A program made the translations under genes and the position numbers. From NCBI GenBank assembly GCA_036925085.1, contig JAUPFP010000117.1, forward strand, positions 140,001-204,000: a stretch of DNA of 64,000 nt, read 5' to 3'. Source of the stretch: Brachycybe producta (lineage: Eukaryota > Arthropoda > Diplopoda > Playtdesmida > Andrognathidae). Numbering within the stretch: the stretch's first letter is position 1; the number at the start of each line of letters is the position of its first letter. Below are positions 43,201 to 54,372 of this stretch, one piece after another. The notes below the pieces were generated by a model, which was given only the letters and a program-made list of their open reading frames with translations, made no database searches and was not told where the DNA came from.

Positions 43201-43378
43201 TAAAAAAATCATGTACGAGATTCACTAAGATTCACACAAATTCACAGCAGAATATCACATATGGAAATTCATTTTACTTTTTCATCCGCATTTTACTTGA
43301 TTAGAATTAAAATTGTAAAATCCTGTAAAACGTGAAAAAACTAAAATAACTTGCCATACAGTACATGATTCACCCCCA

Positions 43379-43615
43379 ATTTGAATTTCAATTTGAATGA
43401 ATACTCTGCAAGCAGCTCAGTGGCCTGCGACAGAGGGACTTCATAGTCCAAATGCAGCAAAAGTAATTGCTTTGTCAAATTACTTAACCCAATTTTCCCA
43501 AGCAAAAAAGAAAAAAAAAATGCAGCATGTTTTTACAGTATATGCTTTGTTTGGATGGCACCCTATGAATTTTCTAAACTAATTGATTCCCCATGCACAA
43601 CATCTTCTGGAAGCA
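43379..43615 (-). repeat. Non-LTR 3' tail inserted in the THAP element
   Basis: Absent from copy 1. On the minus strand it reads TTTGGACTATGAAGTCCCTC, TGTCGCAGGCC and GCTTGCAGAGTA, then repeated AAATTGAAATTCAAATTG, paralleling the 3' UTR and tail of the element at 60548-60635. Confidence 0.65.
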
Positions 43616-44007
43616 ATGTCTTCCCCTTTGCAAAAAAAAACATGCTAGCCAACGATTTACTTTTAAAAAAATGCCACCAGACGGAGCTGGCATCACTTGT
43701 GCCTTATTTTGCCTATGAACATGCTTTTAACGCTTTAACATGTAGAAGATAGGGAGTTGCCAGTCCAGTATAGTAATAGTCTAAGATTAAACAATGATTA
43801 ATTATAAAACTACCTATTTATCTTTATTTCTTTAAAATTTCACTATAAAATTCACTAAAAAATATTATTTCAATATCATTCACTACTTTCATTTCACTAA
43901 AAATAAGCAAAATAACTTACCAACTTATTGAAATTTCCATTGGCTTAATTGTTAAAAGTTTCCGTTTAATAGCAACGTTCAGAACAAACATCGAAAATAA
44001 CAAAACA

Positions 44008-44973
44008 CCAAAGTAGCACAAATTAGTTGGGCCGACGTTGCTCATTTGTTGGTGTACTGTTGATCCAACGTTGTTTGAGAAAGTTGGTCCAACGTTGGGT
44101 TTGTCCAACGTTGGGTTTGTCCACGGTAGCCAACATTGGCATGCAGTTGGATAAGTGTAATTTCTGTCTGTTGGCCCAACGTTGGCATAACATTGGTTAA
44201 AAGTTGTTTCCAATGTCATTAGTCATTATTTTTAAGAGTATTTAATTAAAAACTAAAAAATTAAAAATGAGAATCCTAATTGTCCAAGCCAGTGACACAC
44301 TTTAAACGCTAATTAGTACTTACTAGACCCAGCAGGGTTTCGATCTTGTGACCTCCATACACACCAATGTACAGATCCAGTCCCTTATCCACTAGGCCAC
44401 AATGACATCTTATTTGGAAATTGCTAAATTAGGCTTTATAAAAACTTACGAACTGTCCCTTTCTTTGTTAGAAATACAAATTCCGTTCTATTTTAGAAAA
44501 TTATCAATTAGTTATTGATATATTAATATTAATATAATATTAGCATATCAATAACTAATTAAAAATAAAATTAACGAATTAGAAATAAAATAAAAGGTCA
44601 ACTATATGTTGCACTGTTCCCATCCAAGAACCCCATGATATTAAATTGGAAAGGGAAAAAGGTTGAAAAAGTGTAGAGGGGAGATTAATTCATTTTTATT
44701 TCTAATAAATTCATTTCTATTTTTAATTAATTCATTTTTAATTCTAAGGAGGTTGGCCAACAGTATGCTTTCCAACATCGTTCCAATGTTGGGAATACAT
44801 TGTTGGGCTGTTGGCCCAATGTTGGAAATCAGCATTGGCCCAACATTGGCAATCACACCGTTGGTCAACCACAGTTGGTTCGACATTGGGCCAATGTTGA
44901 TTGCTGATGCCGACCAAATGTCAACAATGCCGATGTTGAACCATCGTTGGGCCAATGATTTGTGCTACCTGGG
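44008..44973. mobile_element. TIR1-family element, copy 2
   Basis: The right end TTTGTGCTACCTGGG matches the 25742-29340 element. The left end AAAGTAGCACAAAT is degenerate. Both subterminal regions carry multiple TTGGGCCAACRTTGG words in opposite orientation. A tRNA-like SINE head, a palindrome (44511-44558) and a Helitron-body fragment (44591-44690) are inside. Confidence 0.65.
44326..44409 (-). ncRNA. tRNA-like sequence, probably a SINE head
   Basis: The minus strand has an A-box-like TGGCCTAGTGGA (44400-44389) and a B-box-like GATCGAAACCC (44345-44335), about 44 nt apart, in the order of an internal RNA polymerase III promoter. The surrounding 84 nt resemble a tRNA with a degenerate anticodon arm. 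I could not fold a standard anticodon stem with confidence, so a SINE or tRNA relic is more likely than a working tRNA gene. Confidence 0.5.
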
Positions 44974-44989
44974 CAATGTGAAATATTAC

Positions 44990-45330
44990 AAAACTAATGC
45001 ATGGATGTGAAACTACGTTCTTTTGTCTTTATTTTTTCAAGAATTCACAAAAATTGGGCAAGTAATTGGCAAGAAAACGGCAAAAAAACTTACCAATGCA
45101 ACGATTTTTCCATAGAGTTCTATGTTAAAGTTTCGTCTGCTAACTTCTTACGGGGCCATCTTTAAGCCTACTGCGGCACTGCCACTAGAGGCGCTTATTG
45201 GACATATGGCTCATGCATTGGATTTGAAACTACGCACTTTTCTTCCAAAATTCACGAAAAATGGGGCGAGTATTTTGGGAGAAAATGGAAAAAAAATAAC
45301 TTACCGATGTAGCCATTCTTCCATAATTGC
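44990..45330. repeat. Tandem duplication of about 210 bp
   Basis: Two copies share CATGCATGGATGTGAAACTAC-like starts (44997 and 45213), AATTCACRAAAAATKGGGC and AACTTACCRATG words, with divergence. No known family. Confidence 0.6.
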
Positions 45331-45334
45331 TTTC

Positions 45335-45939
45335 CAGACTGCTCTATATCTATGGCTCTGATATGGCTCATTACCTGCATGGTTTCTCAACCTAATGAGC
45401 AAAGGCCAGATTTTTAAAAGAGATGAAAAACAATAAAATCCCCCTATATTAATAATTGAAAATGTAGCCTCAATTGATTTTTATACGACTATTTTTTATT
45501 TAATTTTTATAATTTGAAGTGTTTTTACTTTTTCAAAATGCATATATTTCTTTTTAATTGCATTGTGTCCTGATAATCGATGGCTCAAAACTGGGCTGAA
45601 ACGTTGGCTTTTGACTAAAATTAATAAATTCATCTCATTATACTGAAGCTATCTTATGCAATATTCACCTCGACCTCTTTAATTAAGAATACTCAATTAT
45701 AATTATATTTTGGTCAAGATTTTTTCTAGTTTTATATTAATAAGCGTAGGGAAATTTCAATCGTGCCTATACAAAAACACAACTTTGACAGAATACATGT
45801 ATATATACCAAATTAAACGTTTCCAATTGTTCTACCTGAAAACACTTGAGAAAAGTCTCAGAAAAATCGAAAAAGTCATAAAAAGGCATGAACCCCTGAC
45901 TCCATACACTATCATTAAAAACGAACAAACCTCGTTAGA
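45335..45939. other. AT-rich sequence without recognised feature
   Basis: No coding or repeat signal was recognised. Confidence 0.4.
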
Positions 45940-46708
45940 GATCAAATCACAAAATTACTTCGAAAAATTTCCGCAAACAGTGCTAGCATCGTTTTTCTAT
46001 GGAGCCCATAGACCCGATGTTAAAGAAAAAATGTGAATTTTTAAAATAACAGTCGTGGCAGCAATATGTTTATTTTTCATATTTAAAGTTGTCCAATATT
46101 AAGTTTTCAAAGTGCAATGTGCACCTTAAATATATATGCTGCTCGAGTGATAGAATGACAAAAAATTGTTAAGTGCGTTTATATTTTTAAAAACTATTTC
46201 AAAATCGCGAATTTCTAACTCTTCTGTTAAACTCCATGGAGTACGCCCTCGTAAATAAAATCCATTAAAATGCTCGTAAAAATAATTTTTAAAAACAGAA
46301 AAAAAACAGCACGTGTGGCAATGTGCTGGCTTCACTGTGGTTTAATTGTGTTTTTTTAAAATTATTTAAAATTATTTTTACGAGCATTTTTGTTCTTATT
46401 TGCGTGTACTCAATGGAGTTTAAGTTGTTTAAATAAGAGTTCGAAATTTGCGATTTTGAAATAATTTTTAAAAATAGAAACGCACTTACCAAATTTTTGT
46501 CATTCTATCACTCAATCAGCATATACTTAAGGTGCACATTCCACTTTGAAAAATTAAAATTGGACAACTTTAAGCATGAAAATTAAACATATTGTATTTT
46601 AAAAACAACATTTTTTCTTTGACATTGGATCTATGTTCACAATAGAAAAACGATGCTAGCGCTCTATGCAGAGATTTTTTGAATTAATTTTTCGATGTAG
46701 CCTCTTAA
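45940..46708. mobile_element. FB1 foldback, complete copy
   Basis: Left arm from CACAAAATTACTTCGAAAAA, right arm ending ATGTAGCCTCTT. The arms are reverse complements for about 350 bp. The centre contains AAAATGCTCGTAAAAATA and its complement around a GTGTGGCAATGTGCTGGC loop. Confidence 0.85.
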
Positions 46709-46991
46709 CGTGAAGACCAACTTTCATACAAGACCTAGTAATAAATACTAAATTAGTTAAATCAATCAAAGAGCAAAGAAAAAAATGTAATTATATAACT
46801 AAAGCTACGAATATATAAAAAATGTTAATCAGATACAAACCAAATATATTATTAACATAAATCGTGCAAGGAAAAAAGTCAGCAGTTTCTCGAATTAGGA
46901 AAGAAAAAGATTCATTCCATCCAGTGTGAAAAGGAAGAGGTGCAAACTGTTAATTCTGCGAGTAACCGGGTTTTTAAAATGTAGTCGTTAC

Positions 46992-47915
46992 CTGGGAGTC
47001 GTTGGCAATGTCCAACTGTCCATTTCTGGAAGAAAAATTTTCCATTTTGGTCGAACGCTCCATAAAAACTTCATCGTTGCTGAATTCTGCATCAGAAGGC
47101 ATTTGATCACTTTCGGTGACAGCAGAGTCATGCCAGATCTTTTCCAAAGATTCCCAAGGATACGTTTGCGACGAACATTCTTCGTCAACTCCATCTTCAA
47201 CTTCGAGCACTTTGCAAGGCAGTTTGCCATCGGAGTTTGATCTTTGGCGTCGTATAACGGTTTTCGATTTGTTACAACTCGACTCTACCTCGTCGCCACT
47301 TGTCGTGTTTCGTCGTAAACTGACCGGAGGAGCATCGGTCGACATCTTCAAACATTCCAATCCTTCAAAATCTCTACAATAGACGTCCACCTTCCGAATT
47401 CTTGGTTTACTGGTCTCCTTTTGTTTATCTGCCACGGTCTTCTGGATAGAAACTTCATCAGTTGTGTCGACACTTCCGATATGTTCTCCAGAAAATGTAT
47501 TTGTTTGGTCCTTCGTATCCTTTCTGTGAGTTTTGTTTCTTTTGACATCAAACTTCGGAGGGTCGTTGTAATGTCTTCCTCCAATGTTGGCAGTCCTCGC
47601 CACCTCGAAGTCCTGCACACCGGAATAATCATATTCGTTGGAGTAATCGCAAGCAAGATTCAAGTACTGTTCACCAGCCACTTTGTGAAGATTCAGTGGA
47701 GATAGCTTTTGTTTCTCAGTATTTGTTGGAGTGTAGAACGAAGTACTTCTTGTTTCCTGATGGTGATCATTGGTTGATCCAAAAGATGTGCTTCTACCTT
47801 CGCGCTTTACTGATGGAATCCTTCTCGGATTCAATCTATGAACACTGTAGTCCTCATCTGCATCTGCAAATACGTCTTCTTCCAAGAAGCCGTCAATCAT
47901 TTTTCGAGAACCAAC
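46992..47915 (-). CDS. Host coding exon, unknown protein, 308 codons
   Basis: This is the best candidate for a cellular gene in the window. The minus strand has an acceptor (GATGCCCTAG at 47925-47916) and a donor (CCCAG then GTAACG, exon end 46992). Between them 924 nt are open in phase 0 at both ends. The protein piece begins VGSRKMIDGFLEED and is charged, Ser/Thr/Asp-rich and probably disordered. Notable words are RIPSVKREGRSTSFG, KPRIRKVDVYCRDFEG, KTVIRRQRSNSDGK (a possible phosphorylation site) and CSSQTYPWESLEKIWHD. I do not recognise the family. The ATG at 47900 could also be a start. Codon use and absence of repeats set it apart from its neighbours. Introns on both sides carry FB1 foldbacks. 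Confidence 0.65.
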
Positions 47916-48183
47916 CTAGGGCATCGTGTTATAAAAGAAGCAACCATTTAACCTTTAGTTGTAGAACTCAACAGTTAGTAACTTAGTAAAATATACTACA
48001 AGAATTATGTTGTTAGTTTATGCTTTAGGGCAACAGGCGACATTTAGAACACTTTTCGACTGCAAAAAAGAAGCCGAGTTGTTGCCAAAAAGCCAAACAC
48101 CTCCAAAAGCACAGTAGTGTTTTCAAAGTAGTCCAAAGGTGTCCCAAATGTGTCCAACAAGATGGAGGTATATCTAAGCTCTT
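47916..48183. other. Presumed intron flank of the host exon
   Basis: The segment contains the acceptor at its left edge and otherwise AT-rich noncoding sequence up to the next foldback. Confidence 0.4.
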
Positions 48184-48952
48184 AAGAGGCTACATGACAA
48201 AATTACTTCGAAAAATCTCCCCAAAAAGCGCTAGCATAATTTTTCTATTGAGCCCATCGACCCGCTTTTGAAGAAAAAATGTTAATTTTTAAAATACACA
48301 GTCGCGGCAATATTTATTTTTTTCATATTTCAAAGTGAAATGTGCACCTGAAATATATGCTGATCGAGTGATAGAATGACAAGAAATTGGTAACTGCGGT
48401 TATATTTTTAAAAACTATTTCAAAGTCGCGAATTTCTTACTTTTATGTTAAACTCCATTGAGCACGCGCTCGTATGCAAAAAAAAAACATTTATTAAAAT
48501 GCTCGTAAAAATACCTAAAAATATTTTTTTAAAACCACAATTAAACCACAGTGAAGCCAACATATTTTTTTTTCTGGTTTTTTAAAATTATTTTTACGTA
48601 TTTTTACGAGCATTTTTAATAGATGTTTTTTTTTTCTTATCAGGGCGTACTCAATGGAGTTTAACGTAAGAGTTAGAAATTCGCGATTTTGAAATAGTTT
48701 ATTAAAATATAACCGATTTTTTGTCATTCTATCAGTCGATCAGCATATAGTGTATTTAAGGTGCACATTGCACTTTGAATACTTAATATTGGACAACTTT
48801 AAATATGAAAAATAAACATATTGCCGCGACTGTGTATTTTAAAAAAATAACATTTTTTTTTCTTTAACATTGGGTCTATGGGCTCAATAGGAAAACGATG
48901 CCAGCGCTCTTTGCGGAGATTTTTCATAGGAATTTTGCAATGTAGCCTCTTC
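48184..48952. mobile_element. FB1 foldback, reference copy
   Basis: Ends AAGAGGCTACATGACAAAAT and ATTTTGCAATGTAGCCTCTT. The two arms of about 360 bp pair through AACGATGCTAGCGCTCTTTG-type words and a short CAGTGAAGCCAACA loop. 769 bp in total; no frame. Confidence 0.85.
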
Positions 48953-49634
48953 AGAGCATAGATACACCTCCATCTTGTTGTTCTGAGCAGACGACAATGC
49001 GACATATCAGTGTTACTATATAGTTACTAAAATTGCAATAAATAGTCTCACAGTCGTTCAATGAAGATAAAATAAAACTCAAAATACATTAGAAAGTATT
49101 GTTCATTTAGTGGTCGCTTTAAAGACATTTTGAAAAGATCTATCCATTTTTAAACAATGAGTAAAATCTTACGTTAAATCCCATAGGACCAAAAAAGGTG
49201 TCCCACAAAAGTTTGAAGAACTCTCGTTAAAAACGATTTAGTACAATAACAAAAGAAATTAGCACGTGTAAAATGTATTGGCTTCAAGCTGATTCCTTTT
49301 TATAAGCTTAGCACATGCAGTTATTTTTCTATTCTATTCTAAGTATGTGACTTCATACCGGGACAAAAACCTTTCAAAAATCATATTTACATTTAAAAAA
49401 AACGATCACAGCGCCGACATTTGGAAAAATTTTGAATTAAATGCTGTATCTAGGCTTTTCAAAGACAAAAACAAAAAATACTATTACATAATTTAGTTAC
49501 TCTTCAAATTTATAAAAAAACTCATTATTGTTTTGAAAATACAGAACATTAAAATTAAATTGTATTGATAAGTCACTTAATTTTTATGATAATTGTGATT
49601 TATTAAATTTAATCGTCTGTTAGGCCAACTTCAT
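48953..49634. other. AT-rich spacer between two FB1 copies
   Basis: No coding or repeat signal was recognised. Confidence 0.4.
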
Positions 49635-50396
49635 TTAAGTGGCTACATCGCACAATTACTTCGAAACATCTCCGCAAAGCGCGCTAGCATCGTTTTTTTA
49701 TTGAGCCCATAGACCCAATGTTAAAGAAAAATGTTAATTTTTAAAATGCACAGTTGTCGCAATATGTTTATTTTTCATATTTAAAGTTGTCCCATTTTAT
49801 TCTTTCAATGTGCAATGTGCACCTTAAATAGATGCTGATCGAGTGATATAATAATAAAAAAATTGGTAAGTGCGGTTATATTTTTAAAAACTATTTTAAA
49901 ATCGCGATTTTTTAGCTCCTTAACTTTAACTCCTTTGAGTACGCCCATATAAGAAAAAAAAACATCCATTAAAATGTTCGTAAAAATACCTAAAAATAAT
50001 TTGAAAAAACTACAATTAAACCACAGTGAAGCCAACACATTGGCGCACGTGGTGATATTTTTGTGGTTTTTTAAAATTATTTTTACGTATTTTTACGAGC
50101 ATTTTAATGGATGTTTTTTTATTACGAGGGCGTACTCAATGGAGTCTAACATAAAGAGTTAGAAATTTGCGATTTTGAAATAGTTTTTAAAAATATAACC
50201 GCAGTTACCAATTTTTTGAAAACTTAATATTGGACAACTTTAAATATGAAAAATAAAAATTACTGCCGCGACTGATTATTTTAAAAGTTAACATTTTTCC
50301 TTTAACATTGGGTGTATGGGTTCAACACAAAAAAAAAACTATGCTAGCGCTCCTTGTGGAGATTTTTCGAAGTAATTTTGAGAAGTAGCCTCTTAA
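49635..50396. mobile_element. FB1 foldback, complete copy
   Basis: Ends TTAAGTGGCTACATCG and AGTAGCCTCTTAA. The arms and the loop (CAGTGAAGCCAACACATTGG) match the 48184 copy. Confidence 0.85.
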
Positions 50397-50936
50397 ATCA
50401 ATTCACCATGTCTCTAAACTCCACAGTTTACTACATTTCAGCAATAAATAAGCCACAAACAGAAAGCAAAATTGATACTTGTACAGAGGTCTAAAAATAC
50501 AAAAATTAAAATTAAAACAATTTTTACAACTATTGAAAAACGAATTCACATGCAACAAATACTTACTGTTATAACAAAAATTAAAAATAGCGCAGCATCA
50601 CAAAGCAATGAACATTGTTTTTTCTTCTTCTTCTACATGCGACATCAATACAACACACAAATAAAACAAAATTAACGAACACTTATTAATTGCTGTTAAT
50701 AAATTATTATATGATTTTATTATTTGTAAATGACAAATTACAATTTTTTTTACTGTAGTGGTCCATCGGACAATTTTATAATATTTTAATATTATGCTGG
50801 AACTGCAAAAATAACTCAAATATATTACACGAAAAATGTCATTTTTTAGCACAAAATAGTCACGTTTGATTATTTATATATATTTCTAAAGATAAAATAA
50901 TTTACAAAAAATATTATGGAAATGTAAAATAAAAGC
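50397..50936. other. AT-rich spacer
   Basis: No coding or repeat signal was recognised. Confidence 0.4.
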
Positions 50937-51437
50937 TTAAGAGACTCTCCATCACGAAATTACTTCGAAAAACATCCGCAAAGAGCGCTAGCATCGTTTT
51001 TTTTTGCGCCCATAGACCCAATGTTAAAGAAAAAATGTTAATTTTAAAAATACACAGTGGCGGCAATATGTTTATTTTTCATATTTAAAGTTGTCCAATA
51101 TTAAGTTTTCAAAGTGCAATGTGCACCTTAAATAATATGCTGATCCAGTGATAGAATGACAAAAAATTGGTAGGTGCGGTTAGATTTTTAAAAACTATTT
51201 CAAAATCGCGAATTTCTAACTCTTCTGTTAAACTCTATTGTGTACGCAAAAAAACGCAAAAAACATCCATTAAAATGCTCGTAAAAATACCTAAAAGAAC
51301 CACAATTAAACCACAAAGAAGCCAAGAAAGTGGCGCACGTGCTGATTTTTTCTGGTTTTTTGAAATTATTTTTACGAGCATTTTAATGGATGTTTTTTTG
51401 CATACAAGTGCGTACTCAATAGAGTTTAAGAGCCTAC
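50937..51437. mobile_element. FB1 foldback with deleted right arm
   Basis: The left arm is complete (TTAAGAGACTCTCCATCACG start). The right arm keeps only its inner part (ACGAGCATTTTAATGGATG) and a GAGCCTAC end at 51432. Confidence 0.8.
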
Positions 51438-51544
51438 AGTGAAAAAAAATCTTACAAAAATCTTCGCATGTAGGCGCTTCTGTAGCTGTGACGTCAACTT
51501 GTGACAAAAAATTCAATTTTGATACATACTCCGCCATCTTTTCT

Positions 51545-51652
51545 TTTATCAATGGATAGAAGTGGCTATATTTTAATTACGACTCTTTTTTTGATAAATA
51601 GGCACAACTGAAAAAAGGAAGAGCAACTTTTGATCGACAATGGTGAGTAATT
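51545..51652 (+). promoter_or_regulatory. Possible promoter/first exon with ATG|GTGAGTAA
   Basis: A CCGCCATCTTTTC word (YY1-like, 51531) is followed about 110 bp downstream by CGACAATGGTGAGTAATTT, an ATG directly followed by a near-consensus splice donor at 51639. This would fit a short first exon. No second exon can be pointed to, so it stays speculative. Confidence 0.2.
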
Positions 51653-52057
51653 TGAGTCGTATACAATTAGTGGTCAAATTATAGGGTATCATGAAACTTA
51701 TGGTTAGTGGGAAATTTAGATCCTATAAAATGTATAAACGAAGGAGCTTTTGTGGCCTATGGGATTTCACATGGGCTAAAAAAATACGAGATTTAAAAGC
51801 GAAATTAAAAATAGAAAAACTAATTATAAATTTTTACCAACTTATCACTACAGTAGATGAGCAATATTGTTATGTACATATTGCAATTTGAATTTTGAAA
51901 ATCACAATTTTCGTTGCAGAAAACAACATTTGCCTGAACCATGTATTTTTTTAAAAAAAGGAATTTCTCTTTCTTATTTGCTTCAATGGCTTAGCTGTGG
52001 GGCGCCACTAAACGGCTAATATTCAAATTGACATCACACATATAGGCTATTAACAAA
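51653..52057. other. AT-rich sequence without recognised feature
   Basis: A 66-codon open frame (51691-51891) has no supporting features. Confidence 0.35.
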
Positions 52058-52250
52058 AGAGTAAGAAATTTGCGACTTTGAAAAAGTTTTTAAAAATATA
52101 ACCACACTTACCGATTTTTTGTCATTCTATCACTTGATGAGCATATATTTAAGGTGCACATTGCACTTTGAAAACATAATATTGGACAACATTAAATATG
52201 AAAAATAAACATATTGCCTCAAAGAAATTTTGCGATGTAGTCTCTTAAAT
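52058..52250 (+). repeat. FB1 right-arm fragment
   Basis: Matches the outer right arm: TCATTCTATCACTTGATGAGC, AAGGTGCACATTGCACTTTG, GATGTAGTCTCTT. Confidence 0.75.
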
Positions 52251-52536
52251 GAATTATTTGCCCTTTTTAATATTTTTTTATAATTTGTTGCTTTCATATA
52301 TCTTAAAACTGTAAGAGGAAATAAACTCTGAGCATAATAAATACATGTACAGTGTTATCGAATTAAAAAACAGTTAGTTAGGGGCAGTGGGCGTAACAAG
52401 GATTTATTTTGGGTGGGGATCCAAAATTCTTTCTTCAGGATAAAGCTAGTTCCCCACTATGCTACACAGCGCCACCTAGAGGAACTTTCTATTGTATGTA
52501 TCATATGAAATCAAATGGTGCAACGTCCACTATATT

Positions 52537-52949
52537 GGCGCATTCACACTAGGCTGGTTGCTGCTGGCTGGTTGTAGCCCTCTAGCAGCATAGTGTGAAC
52601 TGCTACCAGCAGCTGCTTTCTCCAGCAGGCTAGTGATTTTAACAGTGGCTAGTGAAGTTGAACATGTCCAACTTTAGCAGCTACCAGCTGGTCATGTGAC
52701 TCCCTTCCTGCTGCTACCAGTGTGCTAACAGCCAGTGTTGCTGGTAGTGGCACTAGTGTGTAGTTGAAACTCCACTGCTTTGGTTGGTTGTTATTAGAGT
52801 TTGTGTTTTTACAAGATGGTGATTGGATGACTTGCACTGCTAATACCAGCAGTGCCTGGACAAGTGTGAACCCAAAGCTGCTGTTTGTTGTTGCTGCTAA
52901 TAGCCAGCAGCAACCAGAGGCTTGTAAACCAGCCTAGTGTGAATGCGCC
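52537..52949. mobile_element. MITE family K, copy c (no nested insert)
   Basis: Ends GGCGCATTCACACTAGGCTG and its complement; 413 bp. This uninterrupted copy gives the empty site for the MITE nested in copy a. Confidence 0.8.
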
Positions 52950-53554
52950 TTAAGGGGGCACACGCTGCGACATGAGAAACTCGCTTGTAGAACTTCCATG
53001 CCGGAAGTCTCGAGGAGAACCATTAAGAGGATTACAGAAGCGTCACGGACGTTTTTTTTTTGACAGACGACACTGATTGCAGTGTCTGACATCAGAGGCG
53101 CCACTTGTATTGAATTAACATAGACATATGCTAATTTAAATTTCAAACATATAGTTAGGTTCCATATCCATTATCTGGAGACACAAGTTTTTAAAATGTG
53201 ATTAAAACTGTAGTAAATATTACATTGTTTACCGGAATTAATAAAGATTTTTCAGACTTTAAATCTGCCTTTAAATATTTTTAATTAAGTATTTAAAAAG
53301 GTGTTTTTTTTTCCTATGCAAAATCTCATAGGAAAAAAAACTACATATTTGGTATCCATTATCTTTTTTTTACAAAAGAGATAATAGTAAAATAAAAAAT
53401 GTGGTGGTAGATTTATTTGTTTTCTATAAAACAAGTAAATTTCATTACCTAATTGCATATATTTATTTTTATATTGAAGTAAAAGTCGTATTGGGCCAAT
53501 TTTTCAGAATCTGATTCAGTCAAGGCTTGGTTAGAGTTATTTCGTAGCAACAAA
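52950..53554. other. Spacer; no gene recognised
   Basis: The first 180 bp are richer in GC (TTCCATGCCGGAAGTCTCGA, an inverted ETS-like CCGGAAGT). The remainder is AT-rich. Confidence 0.35.
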
Positions 53555-53655
53555 ATAAGCGCGCACGCGCAGAAGCGTTTATCACCGTTTGAGAAACTTG
53601 AAACCGACGCCATTTTTCCACCACTTCGATGGAAAACGACGTCGTTTTAAAAAAA
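53555..53655. promoter_or_regulatory. CpG-rich spot with NRF1-like site and CRE-like palindrome
   Basis: GCGCGCACGCGCAGAAG (about 53557) contains CGCGCACGCGCA, a full match to the YGCGCAYGCGCR consensus bound by NRF1. About 65 bp on is the perfect 16-bp palindrome AAAACGACGTCGTTTT (about 53634-53649), whose centre GACGTC is CRE/ATF-like. CpG is otherwise rare nearby. It could be a promoter, but no transcript can be inferred. Confidence 0.3.
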
Positions 53656-54372
53656 ATAACCAACCCTACATGGCAGATTTCTGATTAAGGCAAGAATATT
53701 AAGTGCAAAGAACAATAAAAAATAAAAAAAATCTACGTTTAGCAGCGTTTATTAAGTCGAAAATGACCACACAAATCGCCGTAGAAAGTGATTTATGTCA
53801 ATTGTAGCCTCTAATACATCCCAAAAAAAAATTACTATATGTACATAATAAGCTGTATGTCATATTATAGAATTATCATAGTGTCCTATATACATAATAA
53901 ATTAAGTATGCGAGCACCCTCTATGAATGTTTTCAGAAATTAACATACTTCACAACCCTCTTAAGAAATTGTCCTTTTGCCAAAGCACGCGTGTGTGTGT
54001 GTGCATGGAGGGGGGTGTAGATGAAAGAACAAAGGAGAAATGCGCTCATGTGACATTCAGACACAACTTAAGTGTTTTTGTTTGACAGCATGCCTTGTTA
54101 TGAACAACATCACATGTTCTTTTGCATTGTGAAAAGTGGCCGAGTCGTGGTGGCGTATTTACAGGTATATATGGGCGGAGTCTCCGATGGAATGTGTTCC
54201 ACACGGCAGTTTAGAGTGGTTCGGCACTGCACGCCATAGTGGGCAACTGCCTTAAAAGTCGCTTAGTTGAGAACCTATGATGGTGGCGGGAAAGAAAATA
54301 GAGTTCTGTAGGTACAGGTTAAAAGAATGCGAGAGATAGAAAAAAAAAGATAGCGAAAAAATGGGCTATAGA
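53656..54372. other. Spacer with a weak TATA/GC-box pair
   Basis: TATATATGGGCGGAG at 54166-54180 combines a TATA-like and a GC-box word, with GGCAGTTT about 40 bp downstream. No open frame follows before the satellite. Confidence 0.3.

Larger units (their letters stand above)
42910..43790 (-). mobile_element. TIR element with THAP domain, copy 2
   Basis: In minus orientation this parallels 16481-17220: terminal repeat GGCAACTCCC at 43752-43762, a GGCAAAATAAGGC block, an inserted non-LTR tail (43379-43615), the 200-bp MITE, then the THAP coding region. Its other terminus is lost at the LTR of the gag-only element (42909). It keeps more THAP sequence than copy 1. Confidence 0.65.
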
